Source: a bacterium
Lineage (GTDB): Bacteria > Cyanobacteriota > Vampirovibrionia > Gastranaerophilales > Gastranaerophilaceae
NCBI GenBank assembly: GCA_024408765.1
Contig: JAKSUR010000003.1
Span: forward strand, 1 to 52,984
Direction of reading: 5' to 3'
DNA: 52,984 nt
Under the pieces are notes generated by a model. That model worked only from the letters and a program-made list of their open reading frames with translations. It ran no database searches and was not told the DNA's origin. Positions 1 through 9,204 of this stretch are shown here, piece by piece. Position 1 is the stretch's first letter; every line of letters begins with the position of its first letter. Position numbers and translations under genes: made by a program.

Positions 1-52
1 TTGGTTGGGTTCAATTTTTATCTACTAATTTTTCTATTTCTATAGTACGAGG
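1..52. repeat. Left arm of a 52-bp inverted repeat bounding the window
   Basis: Bases 1-52 are the exact reverse complement of 52930-52981. The match stops at base 53, where A faces a non-complementary base. The repeat is AT-rich and contains the palindromic GTAC near its inner end. It is followed at once by TAGGGT-type hairpins. Its presence at both extreme ends suggests that the sequence ends in copies of a dispersed genomic repeat. True terminal inverted repeats of an element are the alternative. Confidence 0.9.
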
Positions 53-53
53 A

Positions 54-157
54 TAGGGTGCAAAAAATTGCACCCTACAAGCTACCAAAAGTAAGTGAGT
101 AGGGTAGACTTCAATCTACCGAAATAAAGGTATAATTTCGGTATGCTAAAGCATACC
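54..157. repeat. Cluster of three TAGGGT-type hairpins
   Basis: Three consecutive short palindromes lie here. The first is TAGGGTGCAA/TTGCACCCTA (54-63/68-77, loop of four). The second is GGTAGA/TCTACC (103-108/115-120). The third is GGTATGC/GCATACC (140-146/151-157, loop TAAA). The last two are flanked by AGGGT or ACCCTA. Related hairpins recur at 41987-42010 and 42111-42133, with a degenerate one near 50917-50975. This resembles a REP-like dispersed family confined to intergenic DNA. No gene was recognised in 1-266. Confidence 0.75.
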
Positions 158-266
158 CTACTTTCTACTTTCTCCTATATATCTTAAAATATATTCATTT
201 AGACGTGCGAGAATGCGTTTTAAGGTGGGGTAAATGATGTTAGAGGATATTCCCCCACCCTCCGGG

Positions 267-653
267 TTATTCATCTTCATCTTCATCGTCAAACCGTGTA
301 CCTCTCTTATCTTTAAAGGGTAGATTGTACCAATATGAATCCATAAAGTCAAATAAAGGTTTAAGTTGTTTTTGAAGTTGTTGTTCTGCCTCAGAAAATA
401 CTGCTGTTTCTTCCGTTTTTTCGTTTCCCTCTTTTATCCCAAGTGTAGCAGCGACTACACTTAATAATCCTAACATGTTCTTGCCATTTAAATAATCTTT
501 CAGTGCATCCAAAGTTTTGATATTGTCAGGAATGTCTACAGGTACTTTTACTTTTAAACCAAAGCTCGGACTTGTTTGAGTTTTGTTGTTATTTACCACT
601 GACATGTTATTTAGATAAGAACTGCCATAAGATTGAATTCTGTTGATTTGCAT
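267..653 (-). CDS. Small acidic-tailed protein with N-terminal PSFG motif, function unknown
   Basis: This 128-residue protein is not recognised as a known family. Its N-terminus is polar and Asn/Ser-rich and leads to TSPSFG at about residues 28-33. That arrangement is one I associate, as an inference, with many small proteins of uncultured gut cyanobacterial relatives. A mildly hydrophobic segment near residues 58-72 follows, then a charged helical stretch and a very acidic C-terminus (DDEDEDE). There is no signal peptide. The start is backed by AAGGAG about seven bases upstream on the minus strand. It lies downstream of the aminotransferase gene on the same strand, across a 255-bp gap that leaves room for its own promoter. 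Confidence 0.7.
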   Translation of the reverse strand: MQINRIQSYGSSYLNNMSVVNNNKTQTSPSFGLKVKVPVDIPDNIKTLDALKDYLNGKNMLGLLSVVAATLGIKEGNEKTEETAVFSEAEQQLQKQLKPLFDFMDSYWYNLPFKDKRGTRFDDEDEDE

Positions 654-908
654 AATTGTACTCCTTTTTTATTCAAAATAAACCTCTCTTTGTATGGATT
701 AAAACATCTAAAAAATAAATTTGCTACTAATAAAAACTTGTATTGACATTTTTTTACAAATACACACAAATTGCCTAAATATTACAAATTATTTACAAAA
801 CAATTCAAGAGGCTATTGTGTTAAGCAAGTATTAGCTCATTTTTTTTGCATTACTATTATTCCGACTTCAATTGATTCGCTGATTTAACAAATACAAACA
901 AACGTTGC

Positions 909-2147
909 TTACTCAAAATAAAATCCGTCCTCTTTCATCCTTCTGAATATTTCAGGAATTTGTTCCGAAGGACAAACTATTGATACTCTAAAAAATCCCT
1001 TTCCGTATTCTCCGAATCCATCCCCCGGGACAACAACTATCCCTGATTTTTGTAGCAATTCATTTGCAAATTCTATTGAAGATGTGTATCTTGGAGGAAT
1101 CGGAAGCCAAAGATAAAATGTAGCATCAGGAATATTAAAGTTTTTCCAACCGAGTTCCTTTAAACCTTCGACAAACAAAGCTTGATTTTTCTTGAACATA
1201 AGGTTTGATTTTTTAATATATTCCTCCCCTTCTTCCGAATTAAGGATATGAGCACCGGCCTCTTGTAATGCCTTAAAAAGCCCTGAATCAAGAGAAGATT
1301 TCATTTTCGCAAACATACCGACAGCTTCTGAATTACCGCATATCCAACCGAGTCGCCAACCTGTCATAGCATAGGGTTTTGAAAAACTGTAAAACTCTAC
1401 CGCAATATCTTTTGCACCATCAACTTGAAAAATGCTTGCAGGTTTAAGTTCAGGTTTAAAGTACATATCCGTATACGCTGCATCCGAAATTAAAAGTATA
1501 TTGTGTTTTTTACAAAAATTGACAACTTCTTTAAAATAATCCAATGTCGCAGTTGCACCAAGAGGATTATTCGGATAGTTTATCAGCAAAGCCTTAACTT
1601 TGCAAGGATTATACCCATCGTTTTTAAGTTTATCAAAAACTTTTTCCATATCAGGCATATAGTTGTCATCTTTTTTTAGAGGAACAGAATATGCAATCCC
1701 ACCGGATACCTTGACCATTTCTTTATATGAAGCATATCCGGGGTCAGGTACCATAATTATTTCTTTTTCTTCAATATCAGTTGTCGGATTAATTAAAATA
1801 CGAATAAAATTCGCAATGCCTTCTTTTGAACCGATAAGTGAATGAATTTCCGTATCAGGATTTAATTCTACACCAAAACGAGTTTGCATTCTTTTAGCAC
1901 AAGCTTCTCTAAAAAATTTTTCCCCCTTAGATGATGAATATGTGTGAATCCCTTTTTTGCTCAATGCTTGTTGTAGCGATTTTATAACCATTTCAGGAGG
2001 GGGTTGTGTAGGTGCGCCCATTGATAGTGAAATCGGAGCTCGGCCTTTTGCCGTAAGCTCAGGCGTAAGACGAGCTACGGCATCTTTTATCCTAAACATT
2101 ATATATGTTTCCAAGCTTTGTACATAATTATTAAAAAACTCTTGCAT
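909..2147 (-). CDS. Class I/II PLP aminotransferase, LL-diaminopimelate aminotransferase-like
   Basis: A 412-residue fold-type I aminotransferase. Visible hallmarks are IGSKEGI near residue 105 and VPDPGY near 133, both typical of the DapL group. NYPNNPLGA near 190 supplies the substrate-binding Asn, and SFSKPYAMTGWRLGW near 255-269 carries the Schiff-base Lys. The C-terminal FFRVSIVCP supplies the carboxylate-binding Arg. DapL makes LL-diaminopimelate from tetrahydrodipicolinate and glutamate for lysine and peptidoglycan, and the length fits that family. The substrate cannot be fixed from sequence alone, and a general aspartate or aromatic aminotransferase remains possible. It is transcribed alone on the minus strand. 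The ATG at 2147 follows an AGGGGAA ribosome-binding site. Confidence 0.85.
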   Translation of the reverse strand: MQEFFNNYVQSLETYIMFRIKDAVARLTPELTAKGRAPISLSMGAPTQPPPEMVIKSLQQALSKKGIHTYSSSKGEKFFREACAKRMQTRFGVELNPDTEIHSLIGSKEGIANFIRILINPTTDIEEKEIIMVPDPGYASYKEMVKVSGGIAYSVPLKKDDNYMPDMEKVFDKLKNDGYNPCKVKALLINYPNNPLGATATLDYFKEVVNFCKKHNILLISDAAYTDMYFKPELKPASIFQVDGAKDIAVEFYSFSKPYAMTGWRLGWICGNSEAVGMFAKMKSSLDSGLFKALQEAGAHILNSEEGEEYIKKSNLMFKKNQALFVEGLKELGWKNFNIPDATFYLWLPIPPRYTSSIEFANELLQKSGIVVVPGDGFGEYGKGFFRVSIVCPSEQIPEIFRRMKEDGFYFE

Positions 2148-2294
2148 TTATATTTCCCCTTAATCAACATCTATAAATTATACGAGTTTGAGCATAAATT
2201 GTCAATTTTTAAGCACTCTTTAAAAATTATTCTTGAAATTAACAAAAATTTCTTAAAACATGCTAAAATAGTTTGAGTTGAACTTGGTTAAAAT

Positions 2295-3311
2295 ATGCTA
2301 AAAACAGATGAAAAATATATAAAAATGTGTTTCGCACTTGCAAAACGAGGAAAAGGCAAGGTGTCACCTAATCCTATGGTCGGTTGTGTAGTTTTAGACA
2401 AAAATGGAAATGTGGTATCAAGAAGTTACCATAAAAAATATGGTGAAAATCATGCAGAACGTGATGCTTTACTCAAATTACAAAATAATGAGGCAGAATG
2501 CGGAACATTGTATGTAAATCTTGAACCGTGTTCGCATTATGGCAAAACTCCGCCTTGCGTTGACCTTATTATAGAAAAAAAACTTGCAAGAGTCGTTTAT
2601 GCAATGAATGACCCAAATCCAAAAGTTAACGGAAAAGATAAATTAAAAAATGCTAAAATAGAAGTTACAGAAGGTATTTTAGAAGAAGAGGCAAAATTCT
2701 TAAACAGAATTTTTATCAAAAATATAACTCAAAAACTTCCTTATGTTGTACTAAAAACAGCAACAACAATGGACGGAAAAATAGCTACACAAATCGGTGA
2801 TTCAAAATGGATTACATCTGAAACAGCAAGAAAATACGCTCGCAAATTAAGACAAGATTTTGATTGTATCCTTACAAGTTCTAACACTGTTATTGCAGAC
2901 AATCCGACTATGAAACATAAATTTAAGTGTATTTTGGATAAGGATTTGCGCATAAGCAATAATGCTAAAATTTTAAGTCAAGGTAAAATATATCTTGCTA
3001 CAAAATACAATACAAAACTTAAAAATGGCGAACTTGATTTAAAAAAAGTTTTTAAAGAATTATACAAACAAGGAGTTTGTTCGGTTTATGTTGAATGCGG
3101 AGGAACTCTTGCGGGTGCATTGTTAAAAGAAGGTTTGATTGATGAGGTTTATCAATTTATTGCACCTAAAATATTGAATGATAATACAGGGCTGAGTTGT
3201 TTTAACGGTGGTAATTATACGCATATTTCAGACAGCATAAATCTTAAAATATACGAAATAAAAAAACTGGATTCGGATATTTTGTTGAAATCCGTTGTTT
3301 TACAAGGATAA
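2295..3311 (+). CDS. ribD: Bifunctional riboflavin biosynthesis deaminase/reductase RibD
   Basis: Catalyses two early steps of riboflavin synthesis: deamination of the pyrimidine from GTP cyclohydrolase II, then NADPH-dependent reduction of its ribosyl chain. The N-terminal cytidine-deaminase-like half shows the zinc site: HAERDAL near residue 52 and EPCSHYGKTPPC near 77-88. The C-terminal half (about 150-338) is the RibD reductase domain with TTMDGKIAT and YVECGGTLAG. At 338 residues it is a little shorter than common homologues of about 360. No other rib gene and no FMN riboswitch was seen beside it. The ribosome-binding site is weak. It converges with the next gene, leaving only 22 bases between stops. 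Confidence 0.93.
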   Translation: MLKTDEKYIKMCFALAKRGKGKVSPNPMVGCVVLDKNGNVVSRSYHKKYGENHAERDALLKLQNNEAECGTLYVNLEPCSHYGKTPPCVDLIIEKKLARVVYAMNDPNPKVNGKDKLKNAKIEVTEGILEEEAKFLNRIFIKNITQKLPYVVLKTATTMDGKIATQIGDSKWITSETARKYARKLRQDFDCILTSSNTVIADNPTMKHKFKCILDKDLRISNNAKILSQGKIYLATKYNTKLKNGELDLKKVFKELYKQGVCSVYVECGGTLAGALLKEGLIDEVYQFIAPKILNDNTGLSCFNGGNYTHISDSINLKIYEIKKLDSDILLKSVVLQG

Positions 3312-3333
3312 ATACTGAACTCAATTTTAATTG

Positions 3334-5046
3334 CTAATCTTGACTTACACTTGAAAGCAAAAGATTAATTTCTGAAATCAAATCTTCATTTTTTGTTTTA
3401 ACAGCGTTCACCATTGCTTTTTTTAACAACGATTTAGCTTTATTAGGGCTGTTAAATTGTATCATTAATTCTGCGGCTGATTTATAATTTTCGGCAATTT
3501 CCTCAACAGCATTAGATTTTTCATAATTCTTAACAGCTTCTGCGTAATATTTTAAAGCTTTATCGTTTTTTCTAAATTGCACGCAAGCATCAGCAGTATT
3601 TGAAAGTACATAACCCTTCATATTGTTATCTGCTGTTTGTTCGATAAGTTTTCTTGCCACATCATAATATTCAAAAGCATTTTCATCATATTTATCCGTA
3701 AAAATATTTGCAACTCTTGTAAGAGAATCTGATTGACCTATCAAATCATCTGATTTTCCGGCATAAGAAATCGAAGTAATATAATGGTCTAATGCTGCAT
3801 TTACTTGATTTACGTCATTATAAATTTGTGCAATTGAATAATGTGCTCTTGATTTTACATTGGTGTCGGTTGTGTATTGTAATGATTTGTTGTAACTGTT
3901 TAAAGCTTGTACTACAAAGTCATTATCATCATAAATTTTGCCTATTTCAAGACATATTCTTGATTGAGTTTCTGTATCACGCAATTCTTCCGCACGACTA
4001 AATGCTTCTTTAAACACAGACATGGCTTTTTGCGGATTATTTGCAAACGCTTGCTTTTTAGCCTCCATAAATAACGATTTCAGCCTTGTATCTTGCGGAA
4101 TTATTGTTATATTAGGTTTTTTGGAAATAATTTGTTGTGCATTTGAAAATTCTTCATCAAGGGATTCGGGAGTATAATCCTCTATTTCTATGCCCTGCTC
4201 ATCTTGACTTCCGGCTTGAATGTCAGCTTTTTGTTGTTGAATTTGAGGATTTTGAACAGCAACTTGTTCAACCTGTATGGGTTGTTTCTGCTGAGGTTGA
4301 TTATTTTGCCTGCTTTCTTCACTTGGAAATTGTACCAAGAAATTAGGATTAACTTCCTGTTCGTTGTAGCTGTAATTAATGCGTTGTAAAAATAAAGCGT
4401 CAAGCCAATTTTGAACAACTTTTGAATCTTTGTTTAAGGTTTCTGAAATATATTTATCAAGCATTGAAGCTGCGATTTTCAAATTGCTTTGAATCAAATT
4501 TACTTGCGGTTGAGGTGCTTTAACCTGTCCTTCAACAATTTGCAAATAACGATTAACTTCCTGCTCCAAATCAGAAGGCGTTGCAATTGCCTTCATTGTA
4601 TTTCTAAAATCTTTAAGGATTTGAGCAATATTAACCTTGTTGCTTCTTGAAGCAGATTCAGGTTGAATCGGTTGCGGTGAAGGTGGTACTTGTTGTTGAA
4701 TCGGTTGATAACCCGAATTAAGTGCCTGATATTGTTGCGGATTAATTTGTTGTCCCTGAACTTGATAATTCGGATTTGTTATAGGGTACTGCGAATTACC
4801 GTTATAGCGAACTTGTGAATAGGCATTTACGGCAGGAGAATAAATTGCCTGTCTTGGAATCGGCTGTCCCTGCGATTGAATATCCTCAGCACGACCACGA
4901 GCGACCACTTGCGAATTTTCACGACGTTGTTCTTGCTGATTTCCGTTATGACCGTCTTTATCGGCACCTTCATTACCTGCATTATAGTTCCCGTTACCTT
5001 TTTGAGGATATGGCCTCGGGTGAATAGTGTTCATCGTGTTAAACAA
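3334..5046 (-). CDS. Gln/Pro-rich protein with C-terminal TPR array
   Basis: A 570-residue protein in two parts. Residues 1 to about 125 are low-complexity and very rich in Q, N, P and Y, so probably disordered. A middle segment (about 130-225) has helical character, followed by another Gln-rich linker. Residues 330-560 form about five TPR-like helical pairs, for example SKAHYSIAQIYND-type and KALKYYAEAVKNYEKS repeats, a fold used for protein-protein contacts. No signal peptide or membrane segment is seen. The start is uncertain: TTG at 5046 sits seven bases after GGACGG, while the ATG at 5034 has no well-spaced ribosome-binding site. It faces the other TPR gene at 5247 divergently. No specific function is claimed. 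Confidence 0.8.
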   Translation of the reverse strand: MFNTMNTIHPRPYPQKGNGNYNAGNEGADKDGHNGNQQEQRRENSQVVARGRAEDIQSQGQPIPRQAIYSPAVNAYSQVRYNGNSQYPITNPNYQVQGQQINPQQYQALNSGYQPIQQQVPPSPQPIQPESASRSNKVNIAQILKDFRNTMKAIATPSDLEQEVNRYLQIVEGQVKAPQPQVNLIQSNLKIAASMLDKYISETLNKDSKVVQNWLDALFLQRINYSYNEQEVNPNFLVQFPSEESRQNNQPQQKQPIQVEQVAVQNPQIQQQKADIQAGSQDEQGIEIEDYTPESLDEEFSNAQQIISKKPNITIIPQDTRLKSLFMEAKKQAFANNPQKAMSVFKEAFSRAEELRDTETQSRICLEIGKIYDDNDFVVQALNSYNKSLQYTTDTNVKSRAHYSIAQIYNDVNQVNAALDHYITSISYAGKSDDLIGQSDSLTRVANIFTDKYDENAFEYYDVARKLIEQTADNNMKGYVLSNTADACVQFRKNDKALKYYAEAVKNYEKSNAVEEIAENYKSAAELMIQFNSPNKAKSLLKKAMVNAVKTKNEDLISEINLLLSSVSQD

Positions 5047-5234
5047 ATTTTTACCGTCCTTCCTTAACTTTTATCGGAATTTTAAAGATAATTCTTGACT
5101 GCATAAACAAAATTTCATACATCTGTAGGATATTTTAATAATTTATTTTTAAAAGTCATGTTGCTAAGAATAAAAATTAAAACTACACTTTTATAAGTTA
5201 ATATGGGTAAGTATATATTTTTTTAATCTTGTAG

Positions 5235-5247
5235 TACAATATCGTTA
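5235..5247 (+). promoter_or_regulatory. Possible -10 element of a leaderless transcript
   Basis: TACAAT (5235-5240) ends six bases before the ATG at 5247, so a transcript would start at or beside the start codon. No Shine-Dalgarno sequence lies upstream of that ATG. No convincing -35 box is present, so the assignment is tentative. Confidence 0.35.
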
Positions 5248-7394
5248 TGAAGAAAAAAATTATAGGGATGCTTTGTATTTTAACTTTAACTTCTGCACTG
5301 TCACAAAGTCCGGTTTACAGTGTAGATACTGCTGTTTTTTCAAAATATTTTGATGCGGCTCAAAGTTATTACAATCAAGGGCAATATTCATCAGCAATAG
5401 TGGAATACAGAAAAGCTCTCAGAATCAATTATCTTGATAATTCAGCAAGAATCGGACTCATAAATTCATATCTATCGAGAGCAACATATTATGCTAATCA
5501 AGAAAAGCGATACGAAAATGCAGCAAATGATTTTAGAAGTGCAATTTTTTATTTAAAAATGTTTCCGCAAAAAGAACAAGCTATTCAAAACTCATCCGCA
5601 ATAGTAGCATCGGCTAATGAAAATTTGAATCAATGTCTTACAGTTACAGGGTTTGACAGAACGGCATCTTCAAGATACAAAAAAGCGGAAGAATTGAGAG
5701 CGTTAGGAAATCTTTCAGCAGCTTCATACGAATTTTCAAAAGCGGCAGAAAACAGTAAATTAGCAGCAGATTCATACACTCAAATAGCCGAACTTATGAA
5801 GGTTTTGGGAAATGAACCACGTTCTGCCGAATATTTTAAACTTGCACTTGATTTAAACCCGAATGACGGGCTTTTAAGAATGAAATATGCCAGAACACTT
5901 GATAAAATCGGGCAATACGAAGATGCGCTGCCTCAATACAATGCAGCACTCGCAAACAGCAAAGGTGATATGGAGGTTCTTTATTCATTAGAAAGAATTT
6001 ATCTTAAAAAACTTGCACAAACACCTTCTGATGCCGAATTAAATGCCAATATAGGTGCAATAAAGCAAGCACAAGGTGATTTTGATTCAGCATTGGCGTA
6101 TTATTCAAAAGCCGAACAATTAAATCCTGAAAATATTACAACTCGTTTAAATGTCGGCACACTTTATCAACAAAAAAAGGATTATCAAAAAGCAATTAAA
6201 TCTTATGATTCAGTTATAACGCTTTATCCTGATAATGTTCAGGCAAATTTGTATAAGGCAAAAGCTTTAAACGAAATGGGCGATAGTCAAAACGCACTGG
6301 CTTTGTATAAAAAAGTTCTTTCATTAGATCCCGCAAATCAGGTTGCAAAAACAGAAATAATTGATGTTATGCAAAAAGCTATGTCGTCTGATGAATTTAT
6401 TTCATATTTAGAAAAAAATGCAAGCGGAAACAGCAGTATGCAAAACCTTTTGTATGAATATACTTATAAATTACATAAAGAAAATAAGTTGGCTGATGCA
6501 ATTAAAGGATACAGGGCATACATAAACATAAATCAAACAAATCCGGATGTTTATGTTAATTTGGCAATTTGTTATGCGGCAATAAATGATTACACAAGTG
6601 CAAAAAACATATTAAATACGGCAAAAAACAAATTCCCTTCCAATAATCTGATTGCTAAAACACTAAAAGAAGTTGAAGATGATTATTCATCGCAAGTTAT
6701 TTCAAATGCAGCATCAAGTTACGAAAACAAAGATTACAAGCAGGCTTTGAACATGTATTTGTCAATTACCCCTGCAACGGAAGAATCCCTTATAGGTGTA
6801 GCTGCGTCATATCAGAGTATGGAAAATTATGAAAAAGCAATTGAATATTATAAAAAAGCATTTTTAATTAATCCTAAAAATGCACAAATACCTTATTATA
6901 TAGGATATTTGTATTCAGAAAAGCAAAATTGGATTGAAGCAGAAAAATATTTAAGGCAATCGATTGCAATCAATCCAAATTCGGAAGCAAAAAATCTTAT
7001 ATCCTATGTTGAACAAAATATTTCAACATCATCTTTAAATGACGGCATTAAGTTGTTTGAAAGTGGCAATTATGAAAATGCACTGACAAAATTTAATGAA
7101 ATTCTTAAAAAAGAAACAAATAACGGCTTTGCATATTATTACAGAGCAATGATTTATGACGAACAAAAGAAACCGCAACTTGCCATTAAAGATTATCTTA
7201 ATGTTTTAAAATATTCAAAAGATATTCCTATTGCCAATTACATGCTGGCAACCGATTATGACGGATTGGAAAATTATAACGAGGCATACAAGTATTACAA
7301 TCTTTTTATATCAAATTATTCAACTGATGATGAATATTTAAAATACGCAAAAACAAGAGCAGAAGAACTTAAACCTTTTGTTACGGGGAGTTAG
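5247..7394 (+). CDS. Exported TPR-repeat protein
   Basis: A 715-residue protein. An N-terminal signal peptide (MKKKIIGMLCILTLTSALSQ, then SPVYS) is followed almost entirely by TPR units. Clear copies include AEYFKLALDLNPNDGLLR, ALAYYSKAEQLNPEN, AIKSYDSVITLYPDN, ALALYKKVLSLDPAN and AIEYYKKAFLINPKN. TPR superhelices scaffold protein complexes, and export points to the periplasm or outer membrane. It sits two bases ahead of dusB, whose ribosome-binding site GGGGAG overlaps its 3' end, so the two are probably co-transcribed. No enzymatic domain is visible, and the partner is unknown. Confidence 0.88.
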   Translation: MKKKIIGMLCILTLTSALSQSPVYSVDTAVFSKYFDAAQSYYNQGQYSSAIVEYRKALRINYLDNSARIGLINSYLSRATYYANQEKRYENAANDFRSAIFYLKMFPQKEQAIQNSSAIVASANENLNQCLTVTGFDRTASSRYKKAEELRALGNLSAASYEFSKAAENSKLAADSYTQIAELMKVLGNEPRSAEYFKLALDLNPNDGLLRMKYARTLDKIGQYEDALPQYNAALANSKGDMEVLYSLERIYLKKLAQTPSDAELNANIGAIKQAQGDFDSALAYYSKAEQLNPENITTRLNVGTLYQQKKDYQKAIKSYDSVITLYPDNVQANLYKAKALNEMGDSQNALALYKKVLSLDPANQVAKTEIIDVMQKAMSSDEFISYLEKNASGNSSMQNLLYEYTYKLHKENKLADAIKGYRAYININQTNPDVYVNLAICYAAINDYTSAKNILNTAKNKFPSNNLIAKTLKEVEDDYSSQVISNAASSYENKDYKQALNMYLSITPATEESLIGVAASYQSMENYEKAIEYYKKAFLINPKNAQIPYYIGYLYSEKQNWIEAEKYLRQSIAINPNSEAKNLISYVEQNISTSSLNDGIKLFESGNYENALTKFNEILKKETNNGFAYYYRAMIYDEQKKPQLAIKDYLNVLKYSKDIPIANYMLATDYDGLENYNEAYKYYNLFISNYSTDDEYLKYAKTRAEELKPFVTGS

Positions 7395-7396
7395 AA

Positions 7397-8368
7397 ATGC
7401 AATTTGTAAAAACTCTTTTGGCAAGCAGGGTGTCATTAGCCCCCATGGCAGGAATAACCGATTATATTTTGCGTTCATTAGTTCGCTCTTATTCGCCAAA
7501 TTGCCTTTTAACAACGGAAATGATTAGCTCCGAGGCGTTAACGCAAGTTAAAGATGTTGCAATAACGGCAAGAAATGATAATCATTCACCGATTTCATAT
7601 CAACTTAGCGGTCATAAACCCAAAATGATGGCTGATTGTGCAGAATATTTGCAAAAGTATGCGGATATGATTGATATAAATATGGGTTGTCCTGTTAATA
7701 AAGTAGTTAAAGGAACAGACGGTGCCGCATTAATGCGCAATCCTGATTTGGCATCCGAAATAGTAAAAACAATTAAATCTCAAATAAAAATTCCTTTGAG
7801 CGTTAAATTCAGGCTTGGATATACAGCAGACGAAATGAATTACGTTGAATTCGGTCAAAAAATGCAAGAAGCAGGTGCTGATTTTATTACAATTCATGCC
7901 AGAACTCGCTCGCAAATGTACAGCGGAAAAGCTTATTGGAAGAAAATTTCAATTTTAAAGAGAAATGTTGATATCCCGGTTTTTGCAAATGGTGATATTA
8001 ATTCGCCTGAAACTGCCGAAAAATGTTTGATTGAATCAGAGGCTGACGGAGTTGCAATAGGACGAGGAATTTTAGGTGATCCTTCTTTAATATATAGAAT
8101 CGAAAAATATATAAATAAAGGTGAATTGGTTAAACCTCCTTCGCTTGAAGAAAAAATTGAAACTGCAAAAGAACATTTATTAAAAGAGATTGAATTTCGA
8201 GGAGAAGAAGTCGGAGTAAAATTCACAAGAAAATTTTATCCGTATTATATAAACGGTTTTAAAGGTGCATCAAAATATCGTGGAGAATTGGTGACAGCAG
8301 ACAATCCGCAAAAAGTTTTTAAATTGCTGGACAAAATTTTGTTTGAAACTACAAAAAAAATATGTTAA
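7397..8368 (+). CDS. dusB: tRNA-dihydrouridine synthase (DusB-type)
   Basis: A 323-residue flavoprotein that reduces uridines in the tRNA D-loop, using FMN and NADPH. The N-terminal APMAGITDYILR starts the TIM barrel. INMGCPVNKVVKG (about residues 94-106) holds the catalytic Cys, FRLGYT and ITIHARTRSQMYSG are the FMN/tRNA contact segments, and ANGDI followed by DGVAIGRG forms the phosphate-binding end. The C-terminal helical domain (about 240-323) has the family REFYPYY-like motif as RKFYPYY. Length and motif order match bacterial Dus enzymes, and DusB is the best subtype guess. The gene follows the TPR gene by two bases, with a strong GGGGAG site. Confidence 0.93.
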   Translation: MQFVKTLLASRVSLAPMAGITDYILRSLVRSYSPNCLLTTEMISSEALTQVKDVAITARNDNHSPISYQLSGHKPKMMADCAEYLQKYADMIDINMGCPVNKVVKGTDGAALMRNPDLASEIVKTIKSQIKIPLSVKFRLGYTADEMNYVEFGQKMQEAGADFITIHARTRSQMYSGKAYWKKISILKRNVDIPVFANGDINSPETAEKCLIESEADGVAIGRGILGDPSLIYRIEKYINKGELVKPPSLEEKIETAKEHLLKEIEFRGEEVGVKFTRKFYPYYINGFKGASKYRGELVTADNPQKVFKLLDKILFETTKKIC

Positions 8369-8398
8369 ACTTAACGAAAATAAAATATGGAGATTTTT

Positions 8399-9091
8399 AT
8401 GAAAAGAAAAGGTTTTACATTAGCGGAATTGCTTGTTTCGATAGCTATAATAGGAATTATAGTAGCAATTGCCGTGCCGGCAATAACCAATGCAACTCCT
8501 GATAAATACAAAACAAAAGTTATACAAAGTTATCAAGAACTTAGCAAAGTGACAGAAGTCCTTTTGGCAAACAGTTCTATATATTACAGAAAAAACACTG
8601 AAACAGCGACAGCGAACGATTTCAATGATAACGGAACTTTTAAAACATCCACCCAATATGGTTGTTTAGGTTTGAATTGTACAGAGATGCCGTTGTTAAA
8701 TGAGTATATGAGCAAGGATTATACAGGAATTTGTAAATATCCGAATTTAGTTCAGTCGCTTCTCCAAGACAAAGAAGGAACAAAATGTACGGAATCAACA
8801 AAAAAATCAACTTTTACAAGTGTTGGAAACTGTGAATGGGAGATTTCGGCAAAAGGAAGCCAGCCGAATAGCGGGTACACAGTTAGGATAGATTTAAATC
8901 AATCTGATGACAGTACAAATTGTGTATATAATAATGCAACTTGTAAAGATCCGGACAGATTTATGTTTGAAGTTAATCAGTATGGTGACATAACAGCAAG
9001 CGATGACGATGCATTAACTATAATATATCTTAAAAATATGACAAGCGTTGATAAGAAAAAAGACTACGATGACCTTGTTCAAGGTAACTGA
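8399..9091 (+). CDS. Prepilin-like protein with type IV pilin N-terminus
   Basis: Starting at 8399 the protein (230 residues) opens MKRKGFTLAELLVSIAIIGI. That is a short basic leader, the prepilin peptidase site G|F, Glu at mature position 5, and a hydrophobic helix. Such proteins are cut and N-methylated by PilD-type peptidase and assembled into type IV pili or type II secretion pseudopili. The rest is a Cys-containing globular domain with at least seven cysteines. An ATG at 8387 is also in frame, but TGGAGA at 8388-8393 is the ribosome-binding site, six bases from 8399, so 8399 is preferred. A second such gene lies at 32454. No pilus assembly gene is nearby. Confidence 0.87.
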   Translation: MKRKGFTLAELLVSIAIIGIIVAIAVPAITNATPDKYKTKVIQSYQELSKVTEVLLANSSIYYRKNTETATANDFNDNGTFKTSTQYGCLGLNCTEMPLLNEYMSKDYTGICKYPNLVQSLLQDKEGTKCTESTKKSTFTSVGNCEWEISAKGSQPNSGYTVRIDLNQSDDSTNCVYNNATCKDPDRFMFEVNQYGDITASDDDALTIIYLKNMTSVDKKKDYDDLVQGN

Positions 9092-9204
9092 TAATCTTTT
9101 AATTTTATATAATTTAACAAATCGTAACAAATTGTGGTAATCTTTTGTTTTATTGATTACAATATTAACAGGATGTAGAGTAGTTATATTTGGGAGATTA
9201 TTTG

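Noticed and set aside
158-352. Minus-strand frame of 64 codons over the 3' end of the small PSFG-motif protein
   Set aside because: It overlaps a better supported gene with a ribosome-binding site on the same strand and runs through a repeat hairpin; no start signal.
2160-2294. FMN riboswitch ahead of ribD
   Set aside because: The gap is only about 135 bases of AT-rich sequence without the conserved AGGGxxA and GCGATT-type blocks of that riboswitch.
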